Source: Robiginitomaculum sp. (GTDB lineage: Bacteria > Pseudomonadota > Alphaproteobacteria > Caulobacterales > Maricaulaceae). From it: DNA of 64,000 bases. The notes under the pieces are model-generated. The model ran no database searches. It worked only from the letters and a program-made list of their open reading frames with translations, and had not been told where the DNA came from. The position numbers were made by a program, and so were the translations under genes. This document shows positions 35,328 to 46,237 of the stretch, in pieces. The DNA is taken from NCBI GenBank assembly GCA_015485155.1, contig WFUF01000013.1, forward strand, positions 1-64,000, in the 5' to 3' direction. The first letter of the stretch is position 1, and every line of letters begins with the position of its first letter.

Positions 35328-36854
35328 GTGAGTAATCTGCCACATTTATTATCGCTGGTGACATTTACGCCTGCTATTGGTGCCTTGTTGCTTATCTTGT
35401 TTAAGGCTCTGGCCCGCTCTGATGACCGGGCCATTGTCGAGCGCAACGCGCCAGCCGTTGCGCTGGTGACCTCATTGTTCACATTTGCGCTTTCAATTTT
35501 GATGCTGCTGGAGTTCAATCCTGCTGATCCGGGGTTTCAACTGGTTGAAGAAGCCAACTGGTTTGCCGGCTTTCAGTACCGCATGGGTGTTGATGGTATT
35601 TCCATATTACTGGTCTTGCTGACGACGTTTTTGATGCCGCTTTGTTTCATTGCTTCCATGGGGGCGATTAAAACCAGAGTTACTGAATACATGGTGGCGT
35701 TTCTAATTCTGGAAACATTGATTATCGGAGTATTCTGCTCGCTGGACATCGTGATGTTCTACATCTTTTTTGAGGCAGGCCTGATCCCGATGTATTTGAT
35801 TATCGGGGTTTGGGGCGGCGACAACAAGGTCTATGCCGCTTTTAAGTTCTTCCTCTATACCCTGCTTGGCTCCATGTTGATGCTGATAGCTGTAATCGCC
35901 ATGATTATGGTAGCAGGAACATCAAACATTGTTGAATTGCTGGCATTTGATTTTGCCCCCGGCTTGCAGACATGGCTGTGGCTTGGATTCTTTGCTTCGT
36001 TTGCAGTCAAGCTTCCCATGTGGCCGGTTCACACATGGCTTCCTGATGCCCATGTGCAAGCGCCAACGGCGGGATCAGTCATTCTGGCTGGTGTATTGCT
36101 GAAGCTGGGCGGATATGGGTTTATCCGGTTTTCCCTGCCGATGTTTCCTCTGGCATCACAGTTTTTTGCGCCATTGGTTTTCGTATTGTCGGTTATTGCG
36201 ATTATTTATACATCAATGGTTGCCTTCAGGCAGACTGATATGAAAAAGCTGATTGCTTATTCATCGGTAGCCCATATGGGTTTTGTAACCATTGGCCTGT
36301 TTGCAATGAACTTTATCGGCTTGCAGGGCGCCATATTCCAAATGCTAAGCCACGGTGTGATCTCCGGGGCATTGTTTTTGATCGTTGGTGTGGTTTATGA
36401 GCGAATGCATACTCGTGAAATTGCAGCTTATGGCGGTCTGGTTCACCGGATGCCGGTGTATGCAGCCATATTCATGGTATTTACCATGGCCAATGTCGGA
36501 TTACCTGGTACCTCAGGATTTATCGGTGAAATCCTGACACTGGTATCAGCATTCAAGGTCAACACATGGGTGGCTCTTGGTGCAACAACCGGGGTTATCT
36601 TCTCCGCAGTTTACGCGCTGCACCTGTACCGCGCAGTGATTTTTGGTGAAATGGTCAATGACAAGCTGGCTGCGATTACGGATATCACAAGAAAAGAAAT
36701 GCTTATGTTTGCGCCTTTGATTTTGGCAACATTGATTATGGGAGTGTTGCCGGTGCTGGTGACCGATATCACAGGGCCGGCAGTAGAGGCATTGATGGAA
36801 CGAATAGATGCGGGGCTGGCCTTGGCCGCACCCACAGGAGGGGCCGGTGGCTGA
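35328..36854 (+). CDS. nuoM: NADH-quinone oxidoreductase subunit M
   Basis: ND4 homologue (508 residues, 14 membrane helices), second antiporter-like subunit. [20 protein letters not shown] carries the conserved Glu of helix 5 and [18 protein letters not shown] the helix 7-8 loop. The start is GTG 35328, right behind nuoL, which gives standard length; an in-frame ATG at 35286 lies inside nuoL and is unlikely. Overlaps nuoN by 8 bases. Confidence 0.95.
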   Translation: MSNLPHLLSLVTFTPAIGALLLILFKALARSDDRAIVERNAPAVALVTSLFTFALSILMLLEFNPADPGFQLVEEANWFAGFQYRMGVDGISILLVLLTTFLMPLCFIASMGAIKTRVTEYMVAFLILETLIIGVFCSLDIVMFYIFFEAGLIPMYLIIGVWGGDNKVYAAFKFFLYTLLGSMLMLIAVIAMIMVAGTSNIVELLAFDFAPGLQTWLWLGFFASFAVKLPMWPVHTWLPDAHVQAPTAGSVILAGVLLKLGGYGFIRFSLPMFPLASQFFAPLVFVLSVIAIIYTSMVAFRQTDMKKLIAYSSVAHMGFVTIGLFAMNFIGLQGAIFQMLSHGVISGALFLIVGVVYERMHTREIAAYGGLVHRMPVYAAIFMVFTMANVGLPGTSGFIGEILTLVSAFKVNTWVALGATTGVIFSAVYALHLYRAVIFGEMVNDKLAAITDITRKEMLMFAPLILATLIMGVLPVLVTDITGPAVEALMERIDAGLALAAPTGGAGG

Positions 36855-38298
36855 TTTTGGGTCTAATATGGCTGCATTATTACCAGAGATTATTCTGGTA
36901 ATCAGCGGTTTGGTTTTATTGTTGGTTGGGGCATTTGCCGGTAAAAAGGCTGTGCCTGCCATAAATCTGACAATTGTTGGAATTCTGCTTCTGGTTGCCG
37001 TATTGGTTTTGCTGCGGATACCCGATGCGGCACTATCGTTATTTGATGGTGCTTTGCGTCTTGATGCCCTGGCGGTGTTTGGCAAATTTGCAGCATTACT
37101 TGCCTCGGCTTTGGGGCTGTGGCTGGCCTATGGTTATTTGAAAACCGACAAGCGGTTAACCACAGAATTTGGCGTGCTTATATTGTTCGCAGCCTTAGGC
37201 ATGATGATAATGGTTTCGGCTACGGATCTGCTTGCGCTTTATGTGGGCATAGAGATGCAAAGTCTGGCACTTTATGTGCTGGCTGCCAGCAATCGTGACA
37301 GCTTGCGTTCCTCAGAATCCGGACTGAAATATTTTGTATTGGGAGCATTGTCCTCTGGATTGCTCTTATATGGAGCTTCGCTGATTTATGGATTTTCGGG
37401 CAGTTTGCGTTTTGAGGGGATTGCTGCGGCCATTGCCAATGACGCTTCTGTTGGTTTGGTGGTTGGAATAGTATTCTTGCTAAGTGGTCTTGCATTCAAG
37501 ATTTCGGCTGCTCCATTTCATATGTGGACTCCGGACGTATATGAAGGCGCTCCAACACCGGTAACCGCATTTTTCTCCGTAGCACCAAAGATTGCTGCAG
37601 TTATTTTAATTGCGCGTATCCTGTTTGACCCGTTTTTGCAAATGCTTGCAGACTGGCAGCAGGTGGTTATTGCAATTTCTGTCTTATCCATGGTCGTTGG
37701 TTATTTGGGCGCAATCATGCAGCGCAATATCAAACGGATGATGGCTTATTCCTCTATTGCCAATATGGGATATGCACTTATTGCCATAGCCAGTGGAACT
37801 GCTGGCGGTTTAAGTGGCCTGCTGATTTATATGGTGCTTTATGCGATTACCACCTTGGGTATTTTTGCATGCATCTTGGCCATGCGCCGTGCCGAAGGCA
37901 TGGTAGAGCAAATGGATGACCTTGCCGGACTGTCCCGCTCACAACCGGCTTTGGCTATTGGTTTGACCATATTGCTGTTTTCTGTTGCTGGTATTCCACC
38001 TATTGCCGGCTTTTTTGGCAAATATTTTATCTTTTTAGCGGCAATGCAGGCCAATTTGCTATGGCTTGCCATTTTCGGGGCTGTAGCCAGTGTAATCGGT
38101 GCCTTTGTTTATATCAGGGTGGTAAAGATCATCTGGTTTGATGAGCCACCACAGCAGGACTTTGTCCCGGTTAGCCGTGTGCAGGCAATACTTGTTGCCT
38201 CGAGCGCGACTTTGATGCTGCCCGCTGCGATATGGTTTTTGCCTGCCTTGTATGAATGGTCAGAAATTGTTGCGTTGAGCCTCTTTGCTGGTGGATAA
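36847..38298 (+). CDS. nuoN: NADH-quinone oxidoreductase subunit N
   Basis: ND2 homologue (483 residues), the proximal antiporter-like subunit. [19 protein letters not shown] and [15 protein letters not shown] are the conserved helix 7-8 loop and Lys/Ser region; [16 protein letters not shown] holds the helix 5 Glu. GTG 36847 follows AGGAGGGG; ATG 36868 is an alternative. Last complex I subunit; birA follows with overlap. Confidence 0.95.
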   Translation: MADFGSNMAALLPEIILVISGLVLLLVGAFAGKKAVPAINLTIVGILLLVAVLVLLRIPDAALSLFDGALRLDALAVFGKFAALLASALGLWLAYGYLKTDKRLTTEFGVLILFAALGMMIMVSATDLLALYVGIEMQSLALYVLAASNRDSLRSSESGLKYFVLGALSSGLLLYGASLIYGFSGSLRFEGIAAAIANDASVGLVVGIVFLLSGLAFKISAAPFHMWTPDVYEGAPTPVTAFFSVAPKIAAVILIARILFDPFLQMLADWQQVVIAISVLSMVVGYLGAIMQRNIKRMMAYSSIANMGYALIAIASGTAGGLSGLLIYMVLYAITTLGIFACILAMRRAEGMVEQMDDLAGLSRSQPALAIGLTILLFSVAGIPPIAGFFGKYFIFLAAMQANLLWLAIFGAVASVIGAFVYIRVVKIIWFDEPPQQDFVPVSRVQAILVASSATLMLPAAIWFLPALYEWSEIVALSLFAGG

Positions 38299-39034
38299 GT
38301 CAACTCCCGTTCGGCATTTAGCCTCTACGGACAGCACAAATTCCGAATGTATCCGTTTGGCCAATGCTGGTCACGCTGCGCCATTTTGGGTTATGGCCGA
38401 TCAACAAACCAGAGGCCGGGGGCGCTTGCATCGTAACTGGAGCAGCAAAAGCGGCAATCTATATGCCAGTGGCCTATATAGCTTTGAGACCAGCCCGGAA
38501 AAACTTGCGCAATTGGGATTTGCTGCGGCCTTGGCGGTTATTGATGCCGTATCAGCCTATATGCCGGTTGATGTACTGCAGTTGAAATGGCCCAATGATG
38601 TGCTGGCTGAAGGTTCAAAACTTGCTGGTGTCCTGCTGGAGAGCTTTCCGCAAGATGATGGTTCTTATCTGTTGGTGGTGGGTATCGGGATCAATATTAC
38701 TCATGCACCGCAACTGCCTGATCGCAAGACCGCTTGTGTGGGGCAGTTCCAAAATCCAACATCACGACAGCTTACTCCTGTAAAACTATTGCCTGACCTA
38801 ATTGCCTGTTTTGAAAAATGGGTGTTGAACTGGCAGCAGAAAGGGTTTGGCGAGCTGCGCAATGCGTGGATGGCCAAGGCCTATGGTTTCGGTGAAAAAA
38901 TAATGACATCAAATAAAATCGAAGGCCGATTTGAAGATATGTCAGAAACTGGCGGCTTGCTTTTGCGGCAATCTTCCGGGCAGGTTATTGAAATATCAGC
39001 CGGTGAAGTGTATTTCGCCACTGGTGGGGGATAG
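38291..39034 (+). CDS. birA: Biotin--[acetyl-CoA-carboxylase] ligase
   Basis: Makes biotinyl-AMP and attaches biotin to the carrier protein of acetyl-CoA carboxylase and other carboxylases. The catalytic loop GRGRLHR is at 42-48, with STNSE upstream for biotin contact; LKWPNDV (Lys99 to Asp103) is the second signature. No N-terminal helix-turn-helix, so this is the non-regulatory class. The GTG start 38291 overlaps nuoN by 8 bases; TTG 38285 is possible. The nuoN-birA-coaX-rnj order is common in alphaproteobacteria. Confidence 0.93.
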   Translation: MDKSTPVRHLASTDSTNSECIRLANAGHAAPFWVMADQQTRGRGRLHRNWSSKSGNLYASGLYSFETSPEKLAQLGFAAALAVIDAVSAYMPVDVLQLKWPNDVLAEGSKLAGVLLESFPQDDGSYLLVVGIGINITHAPQLPDRKTACVGQFQNPTSRQLTPVKLLPDLIACFEKWVLNWQQKGFGELRNAWMAKAYGFGEKIMTSNKIEGRFEDMSETGGLLLRQSSGQVIEISAGEVYFATGGG

Positions 39035-39038
39035 CTAT

Positions 39039-39818
39039 ATGCTTCTTGCAATTGATTGTGGAAACACCAATGCATTGTTTGCTGTGCATGATGGCAGTAA
39101 ATGGCGCAAGCAATGGCGCACAGCCACCAATACCAGCCGAACCGCCGATGAATACGCGGTGTGGCTGCATCAATTGCTGGCTATGGATGACTTGTCTTTG
39201 GGTGATCTGGACGCCTGCATTATCTCAACGGTAGTGCCGCAGTCATTATTTCATTTACGGAATTTGTCACGGCGATATCTGAAGAATGAACCTATCGTAA
39301 TCGGTGAAAGCAATGTGCAAATGAACATTGTTGCCGATACTGATAATCCTAAAGAAATCGGAGCAGACCGATTGGTTAATGCTGTTGGTGCTCGCACGAT
39401 AGCAGAGGGGAATTTACTATTGGTTGATTCAGGTACCGCAACCACATTTGATGTGGTCAGCAAGGATAATCGTTTTATCGGGGGGGCGATTGCACCGGGT
39501 ATGGCGCTGGCACTTGAGGCCCTGCACGATGCCGCTGCAAAACTGCCCAGGATTGCACTGCAAAAGCCAGAAAAAATCATCGGTACCAATACGGTAAATG
39601 CCATGCAGACCGGGATATTCTGGGGGCATGTGGAAATGATTGACGGTCTGGTTCGTAAAATTCGCAAGGAGTTTGCAGAGCCAATGACCGTAATTGGAAC
39701 TGGTGGGGTTTCGCCGCTATTCTCCGGAGCATCCAAAGAAATTGAAAGATTTGAATCCGACCTGACGGTTCGGGGGCTATTGGAGATTTATCGTCAAAAC
39801 GGGGGAAGATGTGAGTAA
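39039..39818 (+). CDS. coaX: Type III pantothenate kinase
   Basis: First step of coenzyme A synthesis, phosphorylating pantothenate. An ASKHA-fold enzyme: [18 protein letters not shown] at the N-terminus is the phosphate 1 motif, [11 protein letters not shown] the substrate segment, [14 protein letters not shown] the phosphate 2 motif and GGAIAPGM follows. 259 residues from ATG 39039, which is 4 bases after birA; longer frames run back into birA and are not real. Overlaps rnj by 8 bases. Confidence 0.95.
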   Translation: MLLAIDCGNTNALFAVHDGSKWRKQWRTATNTSRTADEYAVWLHQLLAMDDLSLGDLDACIISTVVPQSLFHLRNLSRRYLKNEPIVIGESNVQMNIVADTDNPKEIGADRLVNAVGARTIAEGNLLLVDSGTATTFDVVSKDNRFIGGAIAPGMALALEALHDAAAKLPRIALQKPEKIIGTNTVNAMQTGIFWGHVEMIDGLVRKIRKEFAEPMTVIGTGGVSPLFSGASKEIERFESDLTVRGLLEIYRQNGGRCE

Positions 39819-41496
39819 ATTACAGTCAGATCGCCTGGTTTTTGTTCCCCTTGGCGGTTCAAATGAAATTGGAATGAATTTGAACCTGTATGGGTTTGGG
39901 CCCAAGGGTCGTGAAAAGTGGATTATGGTTGATTTTGGTGTCAGCTTTGGTGATGCATCTCTTCCCGGAGTGGAAGTGATTTATCCTGATCCCAGCTTCA
40001 TTGAGGAACGAAAGTCTGATTTACTGGCAATCATTCTTACCCATGCTCATGAAGACCATATGGGGGCGGTCGCTCCATTGTGGCCGCGACTGCAGGCTCC
40101 TGTTTATGCGACCCCGTTTACAAGTTATCTGCTACAGGATCGCTTGCGTGAAGCTGGGCTGTTAGGTGAAGTAGAACTTCATGAAGTCCCTCTGTGCAGC
40201 AAATTTACAATTGGCCCGTTTGATCTGGAGCTGGTAACGGTAACCCACTCAATTCCTGAGCCAAACGGATTGATTATCCGCACACCCATTGGCATTGTGT
40301 ATCACACAGGCGACTGGAAGATTGATCCTGACCCTATGATTGGAGCTGCCACAAACAGTGGAAAACTGGATGCCCTGGGTGATGAGGGTGTTTTGGCGAT
40401 GGTTTGTGATTCAACCAATGTGTTTCAAGAAGGCGAAGCCGGTTCAGAGCTAAGCGTACGCCAAAACATTATCGACCTTGTTGCCAGACAGGACGGGGCT
40501 GTGGCTATTGCTGCCTTTGCTTCAAATGTTGCCCGACTGCAAACAGCCGTTGAAGCTGCCGAGGCCAATGATCGTTCGGTATGTCTGGTTGGCCGCTCAA
40601 TGCACCGAATGATGGGAGCGGCCAGACATGTGGGCCTGTTTGCCAATAGCAAGCCTTTTATCGATGAAGAAGATGCCGCATCACTGCCTAAATCAAATGT
40701 TTTATACTTGTGTACCGGCAGTCAGGGTGAACCAAGAGCCGCTCTTTCACGCATTGCGCAGGGAACTCACCGCCATGTGAAACTGGGACGCGGAGATACT
40801 GTTATTTTTTCTTCGCGGGTTATCCCTGGCAATGAAAAATCTATTTATTCATTACAAAACGCGCTGGCCGGGCAGGGGGTCAAAATTATTACTGAAAAAG
40901 AGCACCATATTCATGTCTCAGGCCACCCGTGCCGAGACGAATTGCGGCAAATGTATTCATGGATAAGACCTAGAATTGCCATACCTGTACATGGCGAGCG
41001 TCGGCATTTAATAGAACATGGAGAACTGGCCAAAGAGCTGCAGGTGCCGCACGGATTTGTTCCCAAGAACGGCGATATGCTAATGTTGTCTGAATCTGGC
41101 GCCAAACTTGTTGATGAGGTATATGCCGCCCGGCTTTTTCGTGATGGATCAACTGTCTTTCGCGAAGGAGAAGGGGTGGTTCGCGAACGCAAATATTTGA
41201 GCTCTGGCGGCATATTGCTGGTTTGTTTTTGCGTGGACGAAGGATTTAACATTTCAGCACTACCAGAGGCCAGAATATCAGGTTTGCCAGATCCTTATTA
41301 TGATGATTTTGATCGTGCATTAAGCGAAATTGAAGATAAGGCATTTGATGTATGGTCAAGTTTGACAAAAGAGAAAAAACGAAATCTGCAAGAGGCGGAA
41401 ACTGAAATTTACCGGAAAATAAAGCGCTTGGCCCGTACCATTTGGGGCAAGACACCACATATTGAAATTATAATTCTCACCGAAGATGGAAAATAA
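39811..41496 (+). CDS. rnj: Ribonuclease J
   Basis: Metallo-beta-lactamase/beta-CASP ribonuclease with 5'-3' exonuclease and endonuclease activity. The zinc motif THAHEDH has His78, His80, Asp82 and His83; later motifs are VTHSIPE (near 146), HTGDWKID and the beta-CASP/C-terminal [14 protein letters not shown] and [10 protein letters not shown]. 561 residues, standard. GTG start overlapping coaX. Together with rne this cell has two unrelated mRNA-decay nucleases. Confidence 0.95.
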   Translation: MSKLQSDRLVFVPLGGSNEIGMNLNLYGFGPKGREKWIMVDFGVSFGDASLPGVEVIYPDPSFIEERKSDLLAIILTHAHEDHMGAVAPLWPRLQAPVYATPFTSYLLQDRLREAGLLGEVELHEVPLCSKFTIGPFDLELVTVTHSIPEPNGLIIRTPIGIVYHTGDWKIDPDPMIGAATNSGKLDALGDEGVLAMVCDSTNVFQEGEAGSELSVRQNIIDLVARQDGAVAIAAFASNVARLQTAVEAAEANDRSVCLVGRSMHRMMGAARHVGLFANSKPFIDEEDAASLPKSNVLYLCTGSQGEPRAALSRIAQGTHRHVKLGRGDTVIFSSRVIPGNEKSIYSLQNALAGQGVKIITEKEHHIHVSGHPCRDELRQMYSWIRPRIAIPVHGERRHLIEHGELAKELQVPHGFVPKNGDMLMLSESGAKLVDEVYAARLFRDGSTVFREGEGVVRERKYLSSGGILLVCFCVDEGFNISALPEARISGLPDPYYDDFDRALSEIEDKAFDVWSSLTKEKKRNLQEAETEIYRKIKRLARTIWGKTPHIEIIILTEDGK

Positions 41497-41498
41497 AG

Positions 41499-41918
41499 AT
41501 GATTGGGTGTATAAATCATATTGGAATAGCAACCAGGGACGTGGAGCAGGCCGCTGAGAACTGGGCTAAAATTTACGGGGCCATTGATGCTGGTGATGCT
41601 TTTGATCTGCCTGAGCAGGGGGTAAGGGTTAAGTTTATCAATCTTCCAAACGGGCAGTTGGAATTGATTGCCCCACTGGGGGAAAACTCACCGATTGAGA
41701 AATTTTTGCAGCGGCACCCCTCTGGAGGACAGCATCATATCTGCTTTGAGGTTGATGATATTCTTCAAGCCCGTGATGAAATGATAAACCGGGGGGCAAA
41801 GGTATTGGGGAACGGAGAGCCAAGAATAGGCGCGCATGGTGTTCCGGTAATATTCATTCATCCGGAAAACTCTGGCGGAGTTTTGGTGGAATTGATGCAA
41901 AAACCAACAGGAGATTAA
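41499..41918 (+). CDS. mce: Methylmalonyl-CoA epimerase
   Basis: Glyoxalase-fold metalloenzyme that interconverts (S)- and (R)-methylmalonyl-CoA in propionate breakdown. Metal ligands fit the family: His7 in INHIGIATRD, His in GGQHHICFEVDD (79-80) and Glu131 in VLVELMQK, with Glu56 (GQLELIAP) as a likely further acidic residue. 139 residues, normal. Two bases behind rnj and one before the next gene. Confidence 0.9.
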   Translation: MIGCINHIGIATRDVEQAAENWAKIYGAIDAGDAFDLPEQGVRVKFINLPNGQLELIAPLGENSPIEKFLQRHPSGGQHHICFEVDDILQARDEMINRGAKVLGNGEPRIGAHGVPVIFIHPENSGGVLVELMQKPTGD

Positions 41919-41919
41919 C

Positions 41920-42174
41920 ATGGGACTAGCCACAAGCATTGCTGTTTTTTTTGTACTTTGGTGGCTGGTCTTGTTTTTGACCCTGCCCTTTGGAATTCGC
42001 AGTCAGTGGGAAGATGAAACCCAGTCTGATGGAACTGATCCCGGCGCTCCGCAAAAACCGAATATTCTTCGTAAATTCGGTGCGACCACATTGATTACAT
42101 TTGTGGTATTCATATTGGTGCGTATGGCTGTTGAGGCTGAAATATTCAGACCGTTTCTTGAAACTTCGACCTAA
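41920..42174 (+). CDS. DUF1467 family membrane protein
   Basis: 84 residues with two membrane segments (about 5-24 and 55-72) and a polar loop. WWLVLFLTLPFGIRSQWE is the DUF1467 signature, and the family is almost confined to alphaproteobacteria, usually between mce and proS as here. Function unknown. Confidence 0.88.
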   Translation: MGLATSIAVFFVLWWLVLFLTLPFGIRSQWEDETQSDGTDPGAPQKPNILRKFGATTLITFVVFILVRMAVEAEIFRPFLETST

Positions 42175-42269
42175 ATAGTTTTGAAAACGGCCAGATAAGA
42201 GATATTTTTGCCACAATATATGCTTTATTTGGCTTTTGTGGAATAATTTTCTAATTTAGCATTGAGTTT

Positions 42270-42385
42270 TCCACAAATGTCGACATGAGTGTTGTTGTCA
42301 GTCATGAGCAGCTCGCTCACTGACATTTGCTTGATGGCGTATTTAACTTGGGCGGTTGGGAGTTTTCCTGACCGCCCTTTTTTGT
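42270..42385 (+). ncRNA. Candidate small RNA between the DUF1467 gene and proS
   Basis: The 282-base gap 42175-42456 contains two neat hairpins ending in a T-run. The first pairs GTCAGT (42297-42302) with ACTGAC (42319-42324), with an inner GAGC/GCTC pair; the second is the terminator at 42350-42383. The terminator lies some 180 bases from the DUF1467 stop, far for an operon end, and AT-rich promoter-like sequence (TTGTGG near 42236, TTGAGT near 42263) precedes the hairpins. A long 3' UTR or a proS leader attenuator are the alternatives. The 5' end is a guess. Confidence 0.35.
42350..42383 (+). terminator. Rho-independent terminator upstream of proS
   Basis: GGGCGGT (42350-42356) pairs with ACCGCCC (42371-42377), with an inner GGA/TCC pair, followed by six Ts. 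It ends the mce-side transcript or a small RNA 70 bases before the proS start. Confidence 0.85.
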
Positions 42386-42456
42386 TGTTTTGTTTACTGG
42401 ACAATCAGCTTAAGAGCAGTTTATCAAACAACATCAACAACAAGTCTGTATCACTT

Positions 42457-43794
42457 ATGCGCCTTTCAAAATTTTTTCTGCCGACCTTAAAAGAGACACC
42501 TGCTGATGCTGCGATTGTCTCGCATCAATTAATGTTGCGTGCCGGAATGATCCGGCAGGAAAGCGCGGGGATTTATTCCTGGCTTCCCTTAGGATTAAGG
42601 GTATTGAAAAAGGTCGAGGAAATAGTCCGGGAAGAACAGGATCGTGCCGGAGCAGTTGAGATGTTAATGCCAACCATTCAGTCTGCTGAATTATGGCGTT
42701 TAAGCGGTCGTTATGATGATTATGGCGACGAGATGCTGCGGATTCGCGATCGTATGGATCGCGAAATGCTGTTCGGGCCAACAAATGAAGAGATGATTAC
42801 ATCTATATTTGCCAACTTTTGCCGATCTTACAAGGACTTACCAAAGCTTCTTTATCATATTCAGTGGAAATTCCGGGATGAACGTCGTCCCCGGTTCGGA
42901 GTAATGCGGGGCCGTGAGTTCCTGATGAAGGATACTTATTCATTTGATTTAACCGAAGAAGATGCAAAGCATTCATATAATCGCATGTTTGTGGCTTATC
43001 TGAATACGTTTGCCCGCATGGGACTTCGTGCTTTTCCGATGAAAGCTGAAACCGGCCCGATTGGCGGTGATCTGTCCCATGAGTTTATCATTTTAGCTGA
43101 GAATGGCGAATCTGAAGTGTTTTGCCACCGGGATTTGCTTGACCTGCCAGCTCCGGGGCTGGATGTTGACTTTGATGGTGACCTGCAATCAATCGTCGAT
43201 GAGCGCACACAGTTTTATGCTGCAACCGAGGACGTTCATGACGAGCAGGAGTTCGCAAAGATTCCAGAAGACAAAAGGGTTTCAGCCCGCGGCATAGAAG
43301 TTGGGCAGGTGTTTTACTTCGGCACCAAGTATTCCGAACCGATGAAAGCACGGGTAAGCCACCCCGAAATGGGCGAGGTTCCAGTTCATATGGGATCATA
43401 CGGTATTGGGGTATCCCGAATTGTTGGCGGCCTTATTGAGGCTTTTAATGATGATGCCGGGATCATCTGGCCGCGATCTGTTGCGCCATTTGCTGTGGGT
43501 ATATTAAGCATGCGCCCCGGTGATGGCGCAACCGATGCTGCCTGTGATAGTATATATGAAAAGTTGCAACAGGCCGGGCTTGAACCGCTTTACGACGACA
43601 CCAAAACCAGTGCCGGGGCCAAATTCTCAAAAATGGATCTGATTGGGCTTCCTGACCAGATTATTGTCGGGCCCCGCGGTTTGGCCGAAGGCAAGGTGGA
43701 GGTAAAGGATCGCGCCACTGGCGAGCGTATCGACCTTTCCCCTGATCAGGCTGTGGCTAATATCATCAACAGGCACCGGCATTCTCTCATATGA
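42457..43794 (+). CDS. proS: Prolyl-tRNA synthetase (short alphaproteobacterial type)
   Basis: Class II synthetase charging tRNA-Pro. [19 protein letters not shown] is the usual start of this type; motif 1 [19 protein letters not shown], motif 2 [21 protein letters not shown] and motif 3 [17 protein letters not shown] are intact. At 445 residues it lacks the ~180-residue editing insertion of the E. coli enzyme, as in other alphaproteobacteria. The in-frame ATG at 42289 would run through the terminator and is rejected. Overlaps lolC/E by 4 bases. Confidence 0.95.
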   Translation: MRLSKFFLPTLKETPADAAIVSHQLMLRAGMIRQESAGIYSWLPLGLRVLKKVEEIVREEQDRAGAVEMLMPTIQSAELWRLSGRYDDYGDEMLRIRDRMDREMLFGPTNEEMITSIFANFCRSYKDLPKLLYHIQWKFRDERRPRFGVMRGREFLMKDTYSFDLTEEDAKHSYNRMFVAYLNTFARMGLRAFPMKAETGPIGGDLSHEFIILAENGESEVFCHRDLLDLPAPGLDVDFDGDLQSIVDERTQFYAATEDVHDEQEFAKIPEDKRVSARGIEVGQVFYFGTKYSEPMKARVSHPEMGEVPVHMGSYGIGVSRIVGGLIEAFNDDAGIIWPRSVAPFAVGILSMRPGDGATDAACDSIYEKLQQAGLEPLYDDTKTSAGAKFSKMDLIGLPDQIIVGPRGLAEGKVEVKDRATGERIDLSPDQAVANIINRHRHSLI

Positions 43795-45110
43795 GCGGGA
43801 TATTTGAACATAAGCGAGGCGGGGCCTTGCCTCTTTCTTTGTTTGAGCGGCAATTGGCTGCCAGATATTTGCGTGCCAAGCGCTCTACCGGGGGCGTTTC
43901 CCTGATTACGATTATTTCCTTTTTCGGAATTATGCTGGCGGTAATGGTGTTGATCGTCGTTATGTCTGTGATGAATGGATACCGCGCAAAAGTCATTGAA
44001 ATCATGACCGGGGCACAAGGACATATATTTATTTATACCTCAAGGATAGAGCTTGAAGACATAGAGCCAATTCGAAAACGGGTAAGCGATGTGCCGGGAG
44101 TCACCGGGGCCAGAACTATGATTTTTGGCAATGCTGCGGCCATGTCCCCGCTGGCTCCTGATGGTGAATTGGCCTTGGTCTTTGGAATTGAGCCTGATGC
44201 GCTTAAAAGCCTGGGCGTGCTTACCACAAAAATCACCTCAGGGTCTTTAGATGAATTTGGAATGGGCAGAAAAGGCGGCGATCTGATTGTTATCGGTTCT
44301 GCCATGGCTCGTAAATTCGGATTGATGGTTGGTGATGATTTAACCCTGCTTAGTTTTTCCGGTGGAACCATGACCCCCTTTGGCACAAGGCCTGTGCGGA
44401 AAACTTATCGTATCGGGGCTATTTTCAAAATGGGCTTTGCCGATTTTGATCAGCATTTTATTTATATGCCGCTTTCGCAGGCTGATCTGTTTTTCAAACG
44501 CCAGGGTAAGCCTGATTTTATTGAAATCCGGGTGGAGGATCCGTTTCTTGCTCCACAATTAAAGCCGATGATCGTCGATGCTGCCGCCATGCCGGTTTAT
44601 ATTGATGACTGGCTGGATAAAAACCGCAGCTTTGTCTCTGCCCTGCAGATTGAGCGAACCATGATGAGAATGGTTTTGATGCTGGTGGTATTGATTGCGG
44701 CGCTAAACATCATTTCAGGCCTGGTTATGCTGGTGAAAAATAAGGGCAAGGATATCGCCATTCTTAGGACTATGGGTGCCAGTCAAGGCGCGATGATGCG
44801 GGTTTTCATTCTGGTTGGTGCCACCATCGGGGTTTTTGGTACGTTTTTTGGCATTGTTCTGGGCGTCTTGTTTGCGTGGTTTATTGATCCTATTCAGGAT
44901 TTTCTGCAATGGGTATTTGGCTTGTTTTCACCAGGGGGCAAGATATTTGATGAAGAGGTTTACGGCCTGGCCAGACTACCAGCAATCGTCGATTGGAATG
45001 AAGTGCTGATTATTGCGCTTTTTGGTTTTATTGCTTCGATATTGGTAACTCTTTATCCTTCGTGGCGAGCATCAAAACTCGACCCTGTTGAGGCTTTGCG
45101 CTATGAGTGA
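43791..45110 (+). CDS. lolC: Lipoprotein-releasing ABC transporter permease LolC/LolE
   Basis: Inner-membrane subunit that extracts mature lipoproteins and hands them to LolA. 439 residues with one N-terminal helix (about 40-62, [19 protein letters not shown]), a large periplasmic domain, and three C-terminal helices of the FtsX type ([41 protein letters not shown] at the end). Only one permease gene is present, so the transporter is probably a homodimer, as in most alphaproteobacteria. Overlaps lolD by 8 bases. Confidence 0.94.
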   Translation: MSGIFEHKRGGALPLSLFERQLAARYLRAKRSTGGVSLITIISFFGIMLAVMVLIVVMSVMNGYRAKVIEIMTGAQGHIFIYTSRIELEDIEPIRKRVSDVPGVTGARTMIFGNAAAMSPLAPDGELALVFGIEPDALKSLGVLTTKITSGSLDEFGMGRKGGDLIVIGSAMARKFGLMVGDDLTLLSFSGGTMTPFGTRPVRKTYRIGAIFKMGFADFDQHFIYMPLSQADLFFKRQGKPDFIEIRVEDPFLAPQLKPMIVDAAAMPVYIDDWLDKNRSFVSALQIERTMMRMVLMLVVLIAALNIISGLVMLVKNKGKDIAILRTMGASQGAMMRVFILVGATIGVFGTFFGIVLGVLFAWFIDPIQDFLQWVFGLFSPGGKIFDEEVYGLARLPAIVDWNEVLIIALFGFIASILVTLYPSWRASKLDPVEALRYE

Positions 45111-45804
45111 TATCTCTGGACAATCTATTTTGCGGGTTGAGAATTTAAGCCAAAGTTTTCTTAGTGGAACGCAAATTCTGCATGTACTGCAAAATATATC
45201 GCTGCACGTCGAGGCCGGTGAAATTGTCGGCCTGCTTGGGCCCTCTGGCTCGGGTAAATCAACACTCTTGCATGCGGCCGGTTTGCTGGAGCGCCCAAAA
45301 TCAGGAAAAGTATGGATAAATGATCGGGAGTGCCTCTCGCTTTCAGATCGAGCCCGCACTAAAGTACGCCGTGAAAAAATAGGATTTGTTTATCAGTTCC
45401 ATCATTTGCTGCCAGAATTTTCAGCTCTGGATAATGTGGCAATGCCTATGCTGATTGCCGGTATCAGCCAAAGACAAGCCAAAGAAGAAGCCGATAGACT
45501 GCTTGGGGTAATGGGGCTTTCTGATCGTATCCAGCACCAGCCCGCCCAACTATCAGGCGGGGAACAGCAGCGGGTGGCTATCGCCAGGGCATTGGCGAAT
45601 AAACCTTCGGTCCTGCTTGCTGATGAACCAACTGGCAATCTGGATCCTACCACCTCCGCCACAGTGTTTCAAAGCCTGTTCGATTTGGTGCGCATCGAAG
45701 GGGTGGCCGCATTAGTGGCAACCCACAACATGTCGTTGACGGCATATATGGACAGGGTGCTGACATTGCAAGGCGGGCGCACTGTCGCAAATAAACCTCG
45801 ATAA
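45103..45804 (+). CDS. lolD: Lipoprotein-releasing ABC transporter ATPase LolD
   Basis: ATPase partner of the permease. Walker [10 protein letters not shown] at 46-54, Q-loop [18 protein letters not shown], signature LSGGEQQR at 150-157 and Walker [10 protein letters not shown] from 170 are complete. 233 residues from ATG 45103; a TTG at 45088 in the same frame is not needed. LolD rather than MacB or FtsE is supported by the partner gene. Confidence 0.95.
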   Translation: MSDISGQSILRVENLSQSFLSGTQILHVLQNISLHVEAGEIVGLLGPSGSGKSTLLHAAGLLERPKSGKVWINDRECLSLSDRARTKVRREKIGFVYQFHHLLPEFSALDNVAMPMLIAGISQRQAKEEADRLLGVMGLSDRIQHQPAQLSGGEQQRVAIARALANKPSVLLADEPTGNLDPTTSATVFQSLFDLVRIEGVAALVATHNMSLTAYMDRVLTLQGGRTVANKPR

Positions 45805-45857
45805 AAGCACGAGCATTGAGATTGGATAGCTATTTGCCTTATCACCGAAAATAACCA

Positions 45858-45886
45858 TTGACATTAGAACAAAGGGTGAATATGTT
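45858..45886 (+). promoter_or_regulatory. Near-consensus promoter upstream of the small ORF and dnaE
   Basis: TTGACA (45858-45863), a 17-base spacer and TATGTT (45881-45886) make the best housekeeping promoter I see in the window. The start would be near 45893, about 50 bases before the small ORF and 345 before dnaE. Confidence 0.6.
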
Positions 45887-45942
45887 TAATAGAACAAAGC
45901 ATGAACTCAAAATACGAACCCATGTAAAACAAAGAAAAAGTC

Positions 45943-46035
45943 ATGAAAGAGATAATCAAAGAACTGGCGGCTTTATCAGCCCTTGCCTCCTTCACTGCGA
46001 TGATTGGAACATGGTCAGTGCTTCTCGGGGGATAG
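45943..46035 (+). CDS. Putative 30-residue hydrophobic peptide (too short for ordinary gene calling)
   Basis: ATG 45943 to TAG 46033-46035 encodes MKEIIKELAALSALASFTAM followed by IGTWSVLLGG. A charged amphipathic start (KEIIKEL) leads into an uninterrupted hydrophobic stretch, the form of a small single-pass or membrane-surface peptide. It begins about 50 bases behind a strong promoter, and AAAGAAAAAG upstream is a mediocre ribosome site. No longer frame in the region has protein-like composition. I do not recognise a family. It could also be a leader peptide or chance. Confidence 0.4.
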   Translation: MKEIIKELAALSALASFTAMIGTWSVLLGG

Positions 46036-46237
46036 CTCTTCATCTGTATCAGAGCATTTTTAGCAAAAGTGGGAGTATTTTTTATCCTACCGCTTAGCAC
46101 TTTAAGGACGGGGTTTTGCGGTGGGAAATGCGACAGACAAAAATTAGAAAGCAGGCTTCCGGTTCATTTTGAACAGGAAATGCTTTAGGCAGGACAGATT
46201 CGTTTTTGAATCCGGTTACGCTGATATATTGGAGTGA

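Larger units (their letters stand above)
45805..46237. other. 433-base region between lolD and dnaE
   Basis: It contains a near-consensus promoter (45858-45886) and behind it a 30-codon ORF for a hydrophobic peptide (45943-46035), called separately. The remainder up to dnaE shows a small GTTC-ATTTT-GAAC hairpin near 46160 and a GGAG ribosome site for dnaE at 46231. No terminator is seen, so the short transcript may continue into dnaE. Confidence 0.5.

Noticed and set aside
42289-42456. Longer N-terminus for proS from ATG 42289
   Set aside because: It would translate the hairpins and the rho-independent terminator; the family start MRLSKFF is at 42457.
45858-46097. 79-codon ORF before dnaE
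   Set aside because: Its start codon lies on the -35 box of the proposed promoter and the peptide has no order; the 30-codon frame at 45943 is more protein-like.
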